Shown: positions 1 to 11,408, counted from the stretch's first letter. The stretch is DNA of 64,000 nucleotides from Aedes albopictus (GCF_035046485.1 NC_085137.1:379936706-380000705); one strand, 5' to 3'. The notes: a model not told the origin generated them from the sequence alone. Made by a program: numbers and translations.

Positions 1-3000
1 AGAACTATTTGAGATACTTTTTCTAGAAAATCTAGTTTCAATTAGTAACTAAGGAAAGAAAAATCTAGGTACTTTTATAAATCCTTACATGGAATCTTTC
101 CGAAATTGTTCCATGGATTTCTTCATCAAGTTCTCCAAGGGTGTCTCTCATAAAATCTTCCATGGATTCTTACAAAAAGTTAACTTATGACTTCAAAAGA
201 TTATTTTCTAAAATTATCCTTGAATTCCTATAGAAATTCTTTCTTAATTCCATGTGCTTTACTCCGAAATAAAACAGAAATTACTCCGAGTTTGTTTTTT
301 TTCGATTATGTCCTTAGATTTTTCCAGAAATTTATTCTACCAATTTTGTTTTAGAAAATCGGAAGTTCTAAACTCGTTCCAAAGCTTCCTTCAAAATTAT
401 TTCTGATATCCCTTAAGCAAATCCTTGAGGAATTGTTTAAGATTCCAGGTTTTCATAAAAACAATAAATTACCAAGATTTCCTTTATAAATTCTTCCATG
501 GTTTCCTTCATAAATTTCTATAGAGGTTCTTTTAAAACATCCTCTATGGATTCAGAAAATACTCTAGGGATTAATTACTAAAATCTTTCAAGAATACTTT
601 AACAGATTCTTCCTTGGAATCTTTAAAAAATATGCCTTTATGATTTTATCTAGGGTCTTCATCAAGAAATTGTTTTGAAAGATTTTCATGGATTGCTTCT
701 TAAATTCCTCACGGGATCACTTTAGAAATTATTCTTGAAAGTTTCTCCAGCGTTTTCTTCATAGTTTTTTTTTTCAGGCAATGCTTGATTTTATTTTATT
801 ATTGATTTTCAGTCCTAGACTGGTTAATCTCCGAATTCAGTGTTTCTTTCAACGATTATTTAAGAAATTATTTAAGAAATTTTATTTAAGCAATTTTTCT
901 CTCAAAATATTCCAGTCGTTTCTTCAAAAATTCGAATAAGTGTTTTTTCACAAACTTATCTAAAAACAACCTCGGGAATTCCTCCAGGAATTCAATTGGG
1001 GGTATTGGCAGAAATGTCTACAGTAATAATGAGAAAATTCAGCACAAACTCCTCCTGAATTTCTCGCTTTATTACTTTTAGTGATTCTAACAGAAGTTTC
1101 TCCAGAGATTTGTGCAGAAAAATCATAAAGAGGTTATTTCCAGTTCCAGTTGTATTCTTCCGTATATTTCCACAGAAACATCTCCAGCATTTTTTTCACG
1201 GACACTTCTAGGATTTTGCATGGATGCTGATTTTTTTTCGGAAAATTTTTCTTAGCAACCAGCCAAGGGCTGAAAGTCTCTTTAATAAAGACAAATCAAT
1301 CAAATCTATTCTTAGCAATTTGCACCGAATATTCATTGTTATTTTTTAAGAGACATTTTCGGATTCCTCCAGGATTTCAAGAAATCAGAATTTTAAGAAA
1401 ATTTTGGTGTGAGATTTTCACAAAAGTTCTTCCGGGTTTTTTTTCTTTAGTATTAAGGGAATTACTTCAATAACCCTTCCAAGAATTCCTTGAGAAATTT
1501 CTAAGATTTTACCTATGCTTCCGTTAGAGATATCTACTGTGACTTCTTCAAAGATTCCTCCGGAGATTTTTCCAGAAATTTTCCAGCAATGCTTCCAGTA
1601 GTTGCACAGGTTTTAGCAGCAGCTCTTCTAGAAATTGGAATAATCCTTGGGGGAAATACTTGGAGGAATTCCCCCACATATCACTGAAGAAATTCTGAAA
1701 ATAATGACAAGGAAAACCTGGAGACATTAAAGATTTTCTGTGAAGATTTCTAAATTAATTTATGGGGTAGTTTCCGACGAAAAATCCCTGAAAAGATTTC
1801 TAACGAAGATCTTTAAGGAGTTTCTGAAAGAATTCCTGACGATTCTTCAGGAGAAATACTTCGAAGAGTTTGTTGTTCTAATTCTTAAGATATAAGAGGA
1901 AGTCTGATGACTTTTTGAAAACCAAAGCCCTAGAAAAATCCGTCAAGGAATCAGTGAGGATATTTCTCAACGAGAGGGGTTTTTTAAGGAATCTCTTAAC
2001 ATATATCTCAAACAACTGAAGAACCCTCTCCAGATAATCCTGGAAATATTACTGGAAAACACTCTTGAGAAGTGCCAAGAAACAATGCTATGTAAAAATC
2101 CTGAAGAATCACCGGTAATATGTCTGAGACGGCTACTATGTACAGTAGAGGCAACCCCGGCCTTAGCATGATCGGTAAGGTAAGTATGTCTGAAATACCT
2201 GCAGAAATGTCTGCATACATTCTCAAATTAATTTTGCAGTGGTTGGAGAAACTTGGAGAACTTTTTGGAGAAATCCTTAGAAAGAATTTCTGGAAAAACT
2301 GCTTTGAAGTTAATATAACGTAATTCTAACACAATGATGAAATTACGTTAAGCTTACTTCTATACAACCAAAACTTGCGCTGTTGTAACTTTTATATGAC
2401 ATGTTTGGTGCTCGGGTAGAAAATGTGGCAAGACTTCCAGGAGAAAGTGTAGGATTTTATCAATAATCTCTGAAAGAATATGGGAAGAAATTCCTGTCGA
2501 AATGTCTGGAGGAATTCCTGCTAGAAATTATAGATGTAATCCAGCAAGAAACTGTATGGAGCTGCCAAAACAACTTTTTTTAAGCAGTTCCTTGGGAAAC
2601 CTCTGGAAGAATTCCAACAAGAAATTCTCGAGATGTTTCTAGAGGAATTCCTGGAAAAACCCATTAGTAATTCAGGAATAGCTGGAAAATGGAATAGTTT
2701 TTGAGAAACTCCTGAAGAACTTCCAAAAAAAATCTCTGGAGGAATTTCTGATAGAATTCGAAAAATTCACAAAGCACAAAGCACACCCATGTGATGATCG
2801 ACATCCTGAAGGCAATGGTTGACATATCAGCCAATTACATTGAAATTTCGGAAAATCATATCTCAACAAGAGAATTCCTGGAGAAACCATTAGAAAAAAC
2901 TTAGAAGGATTCCCTGGAACAATTTTGGAAGAAAATCTAGAAGGTGTTCTGAGAGAAATTCGATGTTGGAATCGTGGAAAAAATTTCTAAACATTTGAAA

Positions 3001-3160
3001 AAATCCAGAAGCAAACCCAGAAGGGATTCCATAATTAAATACTTGAAAAAAGTCCGGAAGCAATCCTGGGAGCAATCTCGATAAGAATCCCAGGAAGAAT
3101 CTTTGAAAAAAAAATGAGAATTAGAACAGAATACAACAAAAAATAAGAAAAAAAACCAGA
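1..3160. repeat. Degenerate short-period array, block A
   Basis: This block is built from diverged copies of a short motif centred on GAATTC, CCTGGA, GGATTC or their complements, spaced mostly 12 to 15 bases apart. The first 700 bases show mainly the T-rich strand (ttccatggatttcttc); after about 1.7 kb the A-rich strand (gaaattcctg, agaaattcc) dominates, so orientation changes within the block. The copies are too diverged for a simple tandem-repeat call. Small open frames here are by-products of the repeat. A short retroposon-like tail sits near 1.26 kb. The same motif returns at 6.3-7.1, 8.5-9.0, 36.7-38.7 and 52.2-55.4 kb. Confidence 0.7.
1257..1305 (+). mobile_element. Short retroposon 3' tail
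   Basis: The motif ggctgaaagtct followed by an A-rich stretch with AATAAA-like and caatcaa repeats lies inside the degenerate array. The same roughly 45-base sequence occurs in inverse orientation at 6534-6578, also inside an array. An AATAAA-bearing, A-rich end repeated at unrelated sites suggests the 3' end of a severely 5'-truncated retroposon. The family is not identified. Confidence 0.4.
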
Positions 3161-3919
3161 TTAATCCACCTAGTGGTGATAGTGCCTTTCTCGTCGAATC
3201 TGTACTCATGAACTTTTCGTCGACGTTAGCCAAAATGTTCCTGAATCCTGAAAACACTTCATATAGAAAAGCAACAATTTTAATAAAACCATCATCGATT
3301 TTCGAAACTTATTGATGATACATATTCTGATGTTATGTTCAACAGCAAAACAGAGCTGAAAAATATCAGACCTCTTAGTTTACTGCTTGATCACCTTAAC
3401 CCTAGTCGTGTATTGGGGTCATTATGACCGCATTCCACCCAGTACGGCAGCGGGGTGAGTGTCAGCTAATGCATGAAGAAGGTTAACTTTATTCACAATC
3501 ACAGATCACTTTGTGATCTTCGCCAATGTTTATTTCAGCACACTTTAGGCTATATTTTATTATCATTGGTAACATGGTTCATGTAAAATTTGACCTTCCT
3601 ACGAGAAAAATGCAATCAAATACTTGAATTTCATTTCCATTCAAATTTCAATCGCAATAAGAAAAGTGACGGCTCAACCAGCCGCACCCAAATTGTGAGC
3701 AGTAATTTTAGAAGCATAACGAGATTGAAGATTAAACAACTTTATAAGGTGTTGATGCGATTAAATTATATTTTGTTCTCTTGCATATATAATCTTATAA
3801 TCTTACCCAACGTTTACATGCTATCAAAAAGCCACAGTTTGATTTATCGCTTTGACATATATTTTGTTCACCTTTATAATTCCACTATTTAATGTGCAGC
3901 TTGCATGGGTTTTGTTAAA

Positions 3920-5925
3920 TTTTGCGTTTGACCACTTCCGGTGGGACACCTGCAACCGATTCTGGTTGTCTCAAATATGATCTGAGACTATGTTTTTGTC
4001 AACTGTTCATCGGGTTACCTGAAGCCAAAATTTAATGTGATCTGAGGCTATTTTCTTGCTAACCGTTCGGAAATTTTTTGAAAAAGTCGCGATTTTATGT
4101 ATCGCATGCGTGATTTTGGTTCACTTCTATCAAATCACTTCCGATGGAACACCCGCAACCGATTCCGAAATATTATTACAAGTTCTAGATGTGGCCTGAG
4201 ACTATTTTCTTGTTGACCGTTCATCAGATTATCAAAAAAAACCGCTATGGTTCAGTTCTCTTCTATATTTTACCACTTCCGACGCGTTACTCGTCTTGTC
4301 ACCAGTTCTAGAACACTACCGGTTTTCCCAAATATGGTCTGAGATTATTTGTTGATTAACCGTTTATCTTGTTACTGTATAAGTCATTGGATATGTCGCA
4401 TGTATTGGTTCTCTTTTACATTTGACCATTTCTGGTGGGACACCCGTAAACGGTTCCGTAATACATTGATATGGCTTGCGTCTATTTTCTTGCAACTGTT
4501 CACCATGTTACCGTCGTGCGGGGCTACTTTTGAAATGCGGGGCTACTTTGGACACTTTTGAATATGGATTTTTTGAATTCAAAATATGGTTCAAATCTGT
4601 TTGATGTCTTAGGAACTATTATAAAGCAATAGTTTTCCCTTCATTTGGTTGAAATTATTTTTCAAACAGACCGTTTATTGCTTGTCAGGACGCGAAAAAA
4701 CATCGAATAAACCAATATAATATACATAACGTATCAGAACATTTGGTATGTAGGCATTGTTTCTACATTTCATAAATTTCAAAGGGTTGATCAATTCATT
4801 CAAAATGTATCAACGTAGCATATACAATCGAATATTTGTATCGTTATACGTTATAAATGACCGTTTCACCCAAATAAAGGATTGATGGTCCCTTTTTTCA
4901 GGCAATCTATATAGCAATATCACGCTGCTCATAATACCAAAGGTAGCACAGAACCATCTTAAAACGCATATTTTTATTGAAATTATGTATGATACAGTAT
5001 ACTACAGTATTGGTACAATGTAGTTTTCCAAATAACCCTGGAATTTGAAATGCAGTTTTGTTATAGATAAAAATGTCCAAAGTAGCCCCCATCCGGTTCT
5101 ATATGAGATGTGTCCGATTGGTGTATGAACAACTTTTTTGTTTATTGATGGATTTAGCTCAAATTTTGCATACATCCTACATACATACTCACAATTATTG
5201 TGTATAAAAATTGCGGAAATTCATTCACTAGTCTGGGAGTTATAATGTCATAAAGTTGAAAAACCATGAAAAAGTGTATAAAGAAGCCCCGCACGACGGT
5301 ACCTAAAAAGCCGTGATTTGAGCTATCACATGCATGGGTTTGGTGTCACTACCGGTTCAGATAAGGTCTGAGACTGTTTTCTTGCTAACTACTGATCAGG
5401 TTATCGAAAATGCCGCAGTTTGATGTGTCGCATGCATGGATTTGATTCACTTTTATATTTGGCCACTTCCGGCGATACATCCGGAACCGGTTCCGGAACA
5501 CAACCGGTTCAGATATGGTCTGAGGCTGTTTTCTTGCTAACTGCTCATCAGGTTATCGAAAATGCCGCAGTTTGATGTGTCGCATGCATGGATTTGGCTC
5601 ACTTTTATATATGGCCACTTCCGGCGGGACATCCGGAACCGGTTCCGGAACACAACCGGTTCAGATATGGTCTGAGACTGTTTTCTTGCTAACTGTGCAT
5701 CAGGTTATCGAAATTGCCGCAATTTGATGTGTCGCATGCATGGATTTGGTTCACTTTTATATTTGGCCACTTCCGGCGGGACACCCGGAACCGGTTCCGG
5801 AACACTACCGGCTTAGATATGGTCTGAGACTGTTTTCTTGCTAACTGTTCATCAGGTTATCCAAAATGCCACAGTTTGAAGTGTCGCATGTATATGTTTG
5901 TTACATTTTTATGTATGGCCCCTTC
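3920..5925 (+). repeat. 152-bp tandem array (minisatellite)
   Basis: The phrase tgccgcag or a close variant begins at 5411, 5563, 5715 and 5867, an exact spacing of 152 bases. Each unit contains ccacttccggcgggac, a ggaaccggttccgg palindrome, atggtctgagactg and gcatgcatgg. A partial unit beginning near 5308 is about 49 bases short because of an internal deletion. Units from 3.92 to 4.51 kb are more diverged, so homogenisation or expansion was more recent on the right. A MITE (4511-5299) divides the array. No protein-coding role is apparent. Confidence 0.85.
4511..5299. mobile_element. TA-flanked MITE with CCGTCGTGCGGGGC ends
   Basis: The left end CCGTCGTGCGGGGCTACTT and the right end AAGAAGCCCCGCACGACGG are inverted copies. 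Each is flanked by TA (4509-4510 and 5300-5301), the duplication made by Tc1/mariner-type transposases. Deleting the element and one TA rejoins the interrupted 152-bp unit (caccatgtta to cctaaaaag). The 789-base interior is AT-rich, has no transposase, and repeats the terminal phrase gcggggctacttt near 4538 and its inverse near 5080. It is a non-autonomous element; the superfamily is inferred from the TA duplication alone. Confidence 0.85.
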
Positions 5926-6085
5926 CAAGGGTACTGGTCCGGAACACCTAAATGGCCATAACTCCGGAACGGCTGGACCGATCCGAACCATTTTTAATAG
6001 GAAACAATGGGACCAGATTCCGCGTCGAATGAACCGTCGGTCAATAAAATCGGTTGAGGTTTACTGCCAAAAAGTGATGTGAGTT

Positions 6086-6142
6086 TTTTTTGTACACATA
6101 CACACATACACACATACACACACACACATACACACACACAGA
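6086..6142 (+). repeat. CA-rich microsatellite
   Basis: Tandem acacat, cacata and ca units after a short T-run. It sits in the right arm of the composite unit, between the tandem array and the conserved right terminus. Confidence 0.9.
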
Positions 6143-6275
6143 CATCACCTCAATTCGTCGAGCTGAGTTGATTGGTATATGTGACTTGACTCTCCGGTCC
6201 TTCTATCAAAAAGTCATTTTTGGAGTGAACTTATAGCCTTTCCAGTACACTTAGTGTACGAGAAAGGCAAAAACT

Positions 6276-7079
6276 CAAAGAATAAATCATTCTGAAGGAA
6301 TTTTGGGAAAAACTCAAAAAAATATCCTGGAAGAATTTTAAAGGAGCCTCTGATGAAATCTCGGGAATAATCTGTTGAAGAAATCCTTAAAGGAATTCCG
6401 CATGGACTGCCGGAAAACAGCCCAGAAGGAATCCTGGAAGAGTTTTCTGAAGGAAACCCAAAAGGGATTCTTATAAAAAACACAAAAAATCACAGGAAAA
6501 CTAGGAGACATTCCAAAAGAACACCCGGGACGATTGATTGATTTGTCTTTATTATTGAGACTTTCAGCCCTTGGACAGCCGGGAAGAATCTTGAAAAAAA
6601 CTCTGCGGGAAATTGAAGAATCCTTAGCTTAATGCTAGGAAAAATGCTGGAAAGAATTCCTGGAGAAATCCTTAAAAGAATCCCGGGGGAAACCATTAAA
6701 AAATCACGAATAAATCTCTAAAAGAATCCTGAATAAAACATCTCGAATGAATCTTGGAAGGAATCCCTAAAGAAAACCCGAAAGCATTGATAAAATCCCA
6801 GGAGGTATCAGTGAAAGAAGCCTAGGAGAAACTCTAAAAGGAATCCTGGAAAAGCTCGAAAGAAATTCCTGAAAATAACTGAAGGAGAAAACCTTAGAAG
6901 AATCTGGAAGAAATCCATAATAAATGTCTGGAGAAATCTCCGAGAAAGAAATCCCTAAAGAAATCCGGTAAGTAATAATGAAGGAATCTAACGAGAAATC
7001 TCCGATGGAATGCCAGGAATCATCCCTGAAAGCATCCAGAAAGAAATGTCTAAAGGAATCGCTAGATTAATCTATGAAA
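6276..7079. repeat. Degenerate short-period array, block B
   Basis: Continuation of the array in its A-rich orientation, with motifs such as gaatcctggaag, aaatcccgg and gaaatccctaaag at 12 to 15 base spacing. It resumes directly after the composite unit and is cut on the right by an RTE LINE. A short retroposon tail lies at 6534-6578. Confidence 0.7.
6534..6578 (-). mobile_element. Short retroposon 3' tail, second copy
   Basis: On the minus strand this reads ccaagggctgaaagtctc followed by an AATAAA-like, caatcaa-rich tail, closely matching 1257-1305 in opposite orientation. It interrupts block B. The family is unknown. Confidence 0.4.
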
Positions 7080-7088
7080 GAATCTCGA

Positions 7089-8522
7089 AAGGCAGCTGGT
7101 AAGGATGGTATCGCAGCTGGACTCGTCAAGATGGGCCCAGAAAAGTTGGCCACCTGTCTGCATCGGCTGATAGTCAGGATCTGGGAGACCGAACAGCTAC
7201 CGGAGGAGTAAAAGGAAGGGGTAATCTGCCCCATTCACAAGAAAGGCGACCATTTGGAATGTGAGAACTTCAGGGCGATCACTATTTTGAATGCTGCCTA
7301 CAAAGTGCTATCCCAGATCATCTTCCGTCGTCTGTCACCTAAAACAAATGTGTTCGTGGGAAGTTATCAAGCCAGCTTCATTGACGGCCGGTTGACAACG
7401 GACCAGATCTTTACCGTACGGCAAATCCTCCAGAAATGCCGTGAATACCAGGTCCCAACGCATCACCTGTTCATCGACTTCAAAGCGGCATACGACAGTA
7501 TCGACCGCGCAGAGCTATGGAGAATCATGGACGAAAACGGTTTTCCTGGGAAGCTGACTAGACGGATTAAAGCAACGATGGCCGGTGTGCAAAACTGCGT
7601 AAGAGTTTCGGGTGATCTATTCAGTTCATTCGAATCTCGCCGGGGACTGCGACAAGGTGATGGATTCTCATGCCTACTATTCAGCATCGGTCTGGAAGGT
7701 GTGATGCGATGAGCCGGGCTCAACAGCCGGGGAACGATTTTCACAAAATCCGGACAATTTGTGAGCTTTGCGGACGACATGGACATTATTGCCAGAACAT
7801 TTGGAACGGTGGCAGAGCTGTACACCAGCCTGAAACGCGAAGCAGCAAAGGTCGGACTGGTGGTGAATGCCTCAAAAACAAAGTACATGCTGGTAGGTGG
7901 AACCGAAAACGACCGGATCCGTCTACGTAGTAATGTTACGATAGACGGGGATACTTTCGAGGTGGTGGAGGAATTCATCTACCTCGGATCCTTACTGACG
8001 GCTGACAACAACGTGAGCCGTGAAATTCGGAGGCGCATCATCAGCGGAAGTCGGGCCTACTACGGGCTCCAGAAGAAACTGCGGTCGAAAAAGATTCACC
8101 CACGCACCAAATGCACCATGTACAAAACGCTAATAAGACCGGTAATCCTCTACGGGCACGAGACATGAACCATGCTCGGGGAGGACCTGCAAGCACTCGG
8201 ATGATGAACCACGAGCTCGCTGCACTTTACGGCGAACCCAGCATCCAGAAGGTGGCCAAAGCCGGAAGGATACGGTAGGCAGGGCATGTTACAAGAATGC
8301 CGGACAACAACCCTGCAAAGCTGGTGTTTGCAACTGATCCGGTTGGAACAAGAAGGCGTGGAGCGCAAAGAGCACGATGGGCGGACCAGGTGGATCGTAA
8401 CTTGGCGAGCATCGGGCGCGACCGAGGATGGAGAGCGGCAGCCACGAACCGTGTATTATGGAGAAATATTGTTGATTCAGTTTTATCTTGAATTTGATGT
8501 AATACTAAATAAATGAAAAAAT
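7089..8522 (+). mobile_element. 5'-truncated RTE-clade LINE with 9-bp target duplication
   Basis: A non-LTR retrotransposon copy that begins abruptly inside the reverse-transcriptase region and ends in an A/T-rich tail (actaaataaatgaaaaa). The 9-base sequence gaatctcga lies on both sides (7080-7088 and 8523-8531), marking the target duplication. Both flanks are the degenerate array, so the LINE arrived after the array formed. Abrupt 5' truncation is the usual result of target-primed reverse transcription. A closely related, longer copy starts near 61.1 kb. The RTE assignment rests on remembered protein motifs such as the STTDQIF-like block. Confidence 0.85.
7090..8491 (+). pseudogene. RTE-type reverse transcriptase remnant
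   Basis: The translated region covers the central and C-terminal RT. A KDGIAA block opens it, followed by NFRAITILNAAYKVLSQII, a TTDQIFTVRQIL block, motif A FIDFKAAYDS, motif B GLRQGDGFSCLLF and the catalytic FADD box at 7767-7778. The C-terminal linker includes YLGSLLTADN and ends with LWRNIVDSVLS near 8.49 kb. In-frame stops occur at about 7208, 7710 and 8166, and around 8.20 kb about 20 codons are missing before NHELAALYGE. Intact RTE proteins carry an N-terminal AP-type endonuclease, which is absent here. The copy cannot encode an active enzyme. Confidence 0.85.
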
Positions 8523-8531
8523 GAATCTCGA

Positions 8532-9030
8532 CAGGGATTCCTACAGAAATTCCAAAAGAAGAAAAATCCAGGAGGAATCTCTGAAAAAAATCCAGATGAA
8601 ATCCCTAGAAGAAGTAGGATCAAAGAAATATTTTCCCTAAAAGGAATTCCACGGAAAATCACTGTAGAAACTCCGGGAGAAATTTCAGTACAAATTTCGT
8701 AAACAATCCCTGGAATATTTCATTAGACAATTTGTAGAAATGCCGGAAGAAATCTCTGAAGGTTATCAGGAGCAATCCCTGAAAGATTTCTGACGGAATC
8801 CTTGAGCAAATTTCGGGAAGAATTCCTTTGTAAATACCGAGAGCTGTCCCTGAAAGAACTCAGGAGGGATTCGTAGAAGAATACTTAAAGGGATCGAAGT
8901 AAGATCCCGGAAGGAATTCCAGGAGAAATCGTGGAAGAAAGCCCTACAAGATTCTCGGGAAGAATTACAAGATAAAATCTGGTAGGAATTCTAGAAGAAT
9001 TCCTTGGAAAATTATCGGGAGGAATGAGTA
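8532..9030. repeat. Degenerate short-period array, block C
   Basis: The array continues beyond the LINE with the same A-rich motifs (gaatccttgag, gggaagaattcc, ggaaggaattccagg). It fades at about 9.03 kb into ordinary AT-rich sequence. Confidence 0.65.
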
Positions 9031-9066
9031 ATTATAGTGAAGGCCTTCACTGAGTTGAGATATTAG

Positions 9067-9129
9067 CAGCAATATGTTGTTTGAATGATTTCTTTATTAG
9101 TAAGAAATCATTCAAACAACATATTGCTG
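9067..9129. repeat. Perfect 27-bp inverted repeat, 9-nt loop
   Basis: Bases 9067-9093 are exactly reverse-complemented by 9103-9129, with ttattagta between. A perfect 27-bp stem would form a strong hairpin. It could be a tiny foldback element, a recent inverted duplication or a hairpin RNA source; no promoter or target duplication was identified. Confidence 0.9.
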
Positions 9130-9540
9130 AAATACAGGCAGAAATAAAATCAAATTAAATCAATTAGGCTACAGTACCATCTTGATAGGGCAATTCTTGA
9201 TAGAGTTGAATGCATGGTTTACAACCACATGAACAACTCCGCCAACTTCAAATTTTAAACCACAGTAGAAATTCCAGGAAAATAAATTTACCTCACATTT
9301 GAAATTGCATCCACAAACTGCGGCCATATGTAATATGTGCAGAAACGTTCACGGGACCTAGTAAGTCAATTCTAAAGTTATTTGTCCACCATGTACCTTC
9401 ATAACAACTCCTCCGAAGACTTTTCAAGACGAAATTGACTCAATTGCAAAATTCACTTCAAAAGTATTGTCCTATAAATAGGACGCTGGGCAGATATGGG
9501 TTAACCTCAATCTAACTGCACACTTTTATAACTCTATGAT
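9130..9540. other. AT-rich unassigned sequence
   Basis: No coding, repeat or RNA signal was recognised between the hairpin and the SINE. The interval may be single-copy. Confidence 0.4.
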
Positions 9541-9552
9541 AGGAACAAACAT

Positions 9553-9730
9553 GAGGAGCGGACCTGGTGTAATGGTTAGAACACTTGACTATCACGTCGA
9601 GGACCTGGGATCGAATCCCACTCCCGACAGACTCACACAGTGTGAGTTCTTCTTTCGGAAGGGAAGTAAAACGTGGGTCCCGAGATGAGCTTAGCCCTGG
9701 GTTAAAATTATCGTCAATAACGATAAAAAA
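9553..9730 (+). mobile_element. tRNA-derived SINE, ggacctggtgtaatgg family
   Basis: The head has a pol III A box (tggtgtaatggtt) and B box (gggatcgaatccc), followed by a body with gtgagttcttctttcgg and ggtcccgagatgagc. The 12-base sequence aggaacaaacat flanks both sides (9541-9552 and 9731-9742), a typical LINE-machinery target duplication. Related copies, mostly reversed or truncated, lie at 15557, 52270 and 58786. The tail is short and A-rich rather than (GAA)n, separating it from the Feilai-like family. Confidence 0.85.
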
Positions 9731-9742
9731 AGGAACAAACAT

Positions 9743-11405
9743 TGTGTGCCACCTAGTGTTGATGTACATTGGAGGTATACCAACAAGAATGAGATACATA
9801 CTCAGTTAAGGATTTTTTACATATAAGTATACTACAATTTCTAGGCAAATTCGAATACTTTGATTCTTTATTATTACCATAAGGATCTTTTGCTTTGTAT
9901 TTCGATTATCGGTTCCTTTTAATAGTATGATGCTTCCAATTCCATCCTTATCAAAACAAGCAATTGTTTGACTTGTTTGGTCTGTTTATTATTTTGGATT
10001 AGGGTTGGGTTAGGTGCTTTTTCTGTTTCAAAATGCCAAGAAAAAATATACAACTTACATATGTAGGGTAATCGACTTACCAATATTATTCTAACTGCAG
10101 CAGTGTGTACAGTGTGCCATTTATATTCCGCTCCAGAAATTACCAATGAACTTTCCCGGTGCACTAGTATTCCGCCCAAATAGCACTCGATCCTGCAGAT
10201 ACGGCTTTCCTCCTCCTTCGCACTATACTTTTTCGCGCTGCTGGCAGTGTGGTGCTAACAAATGGCACTACACACTTCCGTTCTTTCAAGCAGCAATTTT
10301 TGCTCAATCCTCTCGCAACTGCTTCCGGAAACCTTTTTCCGACACATTAATCACGGTCTTGTTTGACGGTAGGTACCTCTGCTGCTGCTACTGCGACGCA
10401 ACCCCTTAATGAGTACCCATTTCGGTAGGCTGCGAAGCGCAACGATTTTTCTCGCTGGCCCACATGTGCCCACGGAACATTTCACATATGTCAAAGTGAC
10501 ACGGGGTACATTTCCACAACACTCCCACCACGGTATAATAGGCAGTAAGCACCAGTTGGGAACGATTTTTCATAAAAAGGACCCAGCACCAACTCGCTTC
10601 GCGTGGAATCACATTTCCGCACGTCCGTTGAAATTCGCTTCTTACAGGAACCACCACCAACGGCTCTATTTTTCCACTTCTGGCTGGCGCCCAAAACCAC
10701 TCACTCCCACTGGCTAACGGAATAAAATCTATGTCAACAATTCCATAATCATATCATCATCATTCATGTCAAGATCCGCTTTTCATCTGTCACCATCGCT
10801 GCCCCACACCGGTGAACCAAACCACACCGCCGCACAACGAGGTTCTTCTCTTTATTTACACGTGCGAGCTCCGGAACACCAGCATTGAAAAGCGAGGAAA
10901 AATCAACCATCAGAAAACACAACGCGTGAGCTGACCGAAACTCAACCAACGCAACAACGGAGCGCAATCGTCCTTGTGGGTCCTGTAACGTTCAAAGTCT
11001 CCCGCCGAACTGCTGGACCTACCGCACGAGAGAAACTGTCGCATCTTACAGCCAGCGTTCTATCATATGGGACGAAGCCGAACGGCATCCGGTGGTGATT
11101 CTGCGCACTTCGGAATACGGGCGAAGGTCTGGCAACACTTCAGCGACGGCACATGGCTTACAGCAGGATATTTATCCACCCACCAGTAACACCACCCACT
11201 CCGATCCGGCAGCAGCAGCATCAACAACGGCATCGCCATCGGGACAATGCCGGCACTGGGTCAAAGAGCACGAAGGAAGAGTGTTTGTTTGTTTTTGCAG
11301 CTGTTCCTTTTTCGAGGTGTGTACGCGCGTAGTCGATGCGATGGGTGGTTCTGGTAGGCAACTTTTTGCGCCCGTATATTCGTGCTCTAGGGCTCATATA
11401 GGCGG
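9743..11405. other. Mostly unique sequence, GC-richer from 10.14 kb
   Basis: No repeat family or coding homology was recognised. From 10.14 to 11.40 kb the base composition is clearly more GC-rich than the flanks, with balanced codon-like stretches but no open frame longer than about 110 codons and no recognisable domain. Such islands in mosquito repeats often mark promoters, untranslated exons or conserved regulatory sequence; that is only an inference here. Confidence 0.35.
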
Positions 11406-11408
11406 TAA

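Larger units (their letters stand above)
3160..6275. mobile_element. Composite unit with inverted ends, inserted in the array
   Basis: The sequence gcctttctcgt at 3183-3193 recurs as its reverse complement acgagaaaggc at 6258-6268. Degenerate array sequence lies outside both ends and different sequence lies inside, as expected for an element inserted into the array. Inside are a left arm (to about 3.9 kb) with AT-rich sequence, a 152-bp tandem array, a nested MITE, a CA-rich microsatellite and a right arm. I believe these ends recur widely in culicine genomes, but I cannot name the family and saw no transposase. No clear target duplication was found. A chance short inverted match is possible, but the change of sequence type at both ends argues against it. 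Confidence 0.5.

Noticed and set aside
5308..5925. CRISPR-like array
   Set aside because: The 152-bp units are contiguous tandem repeats with no unique spacers, and the genome is eukaryotic.
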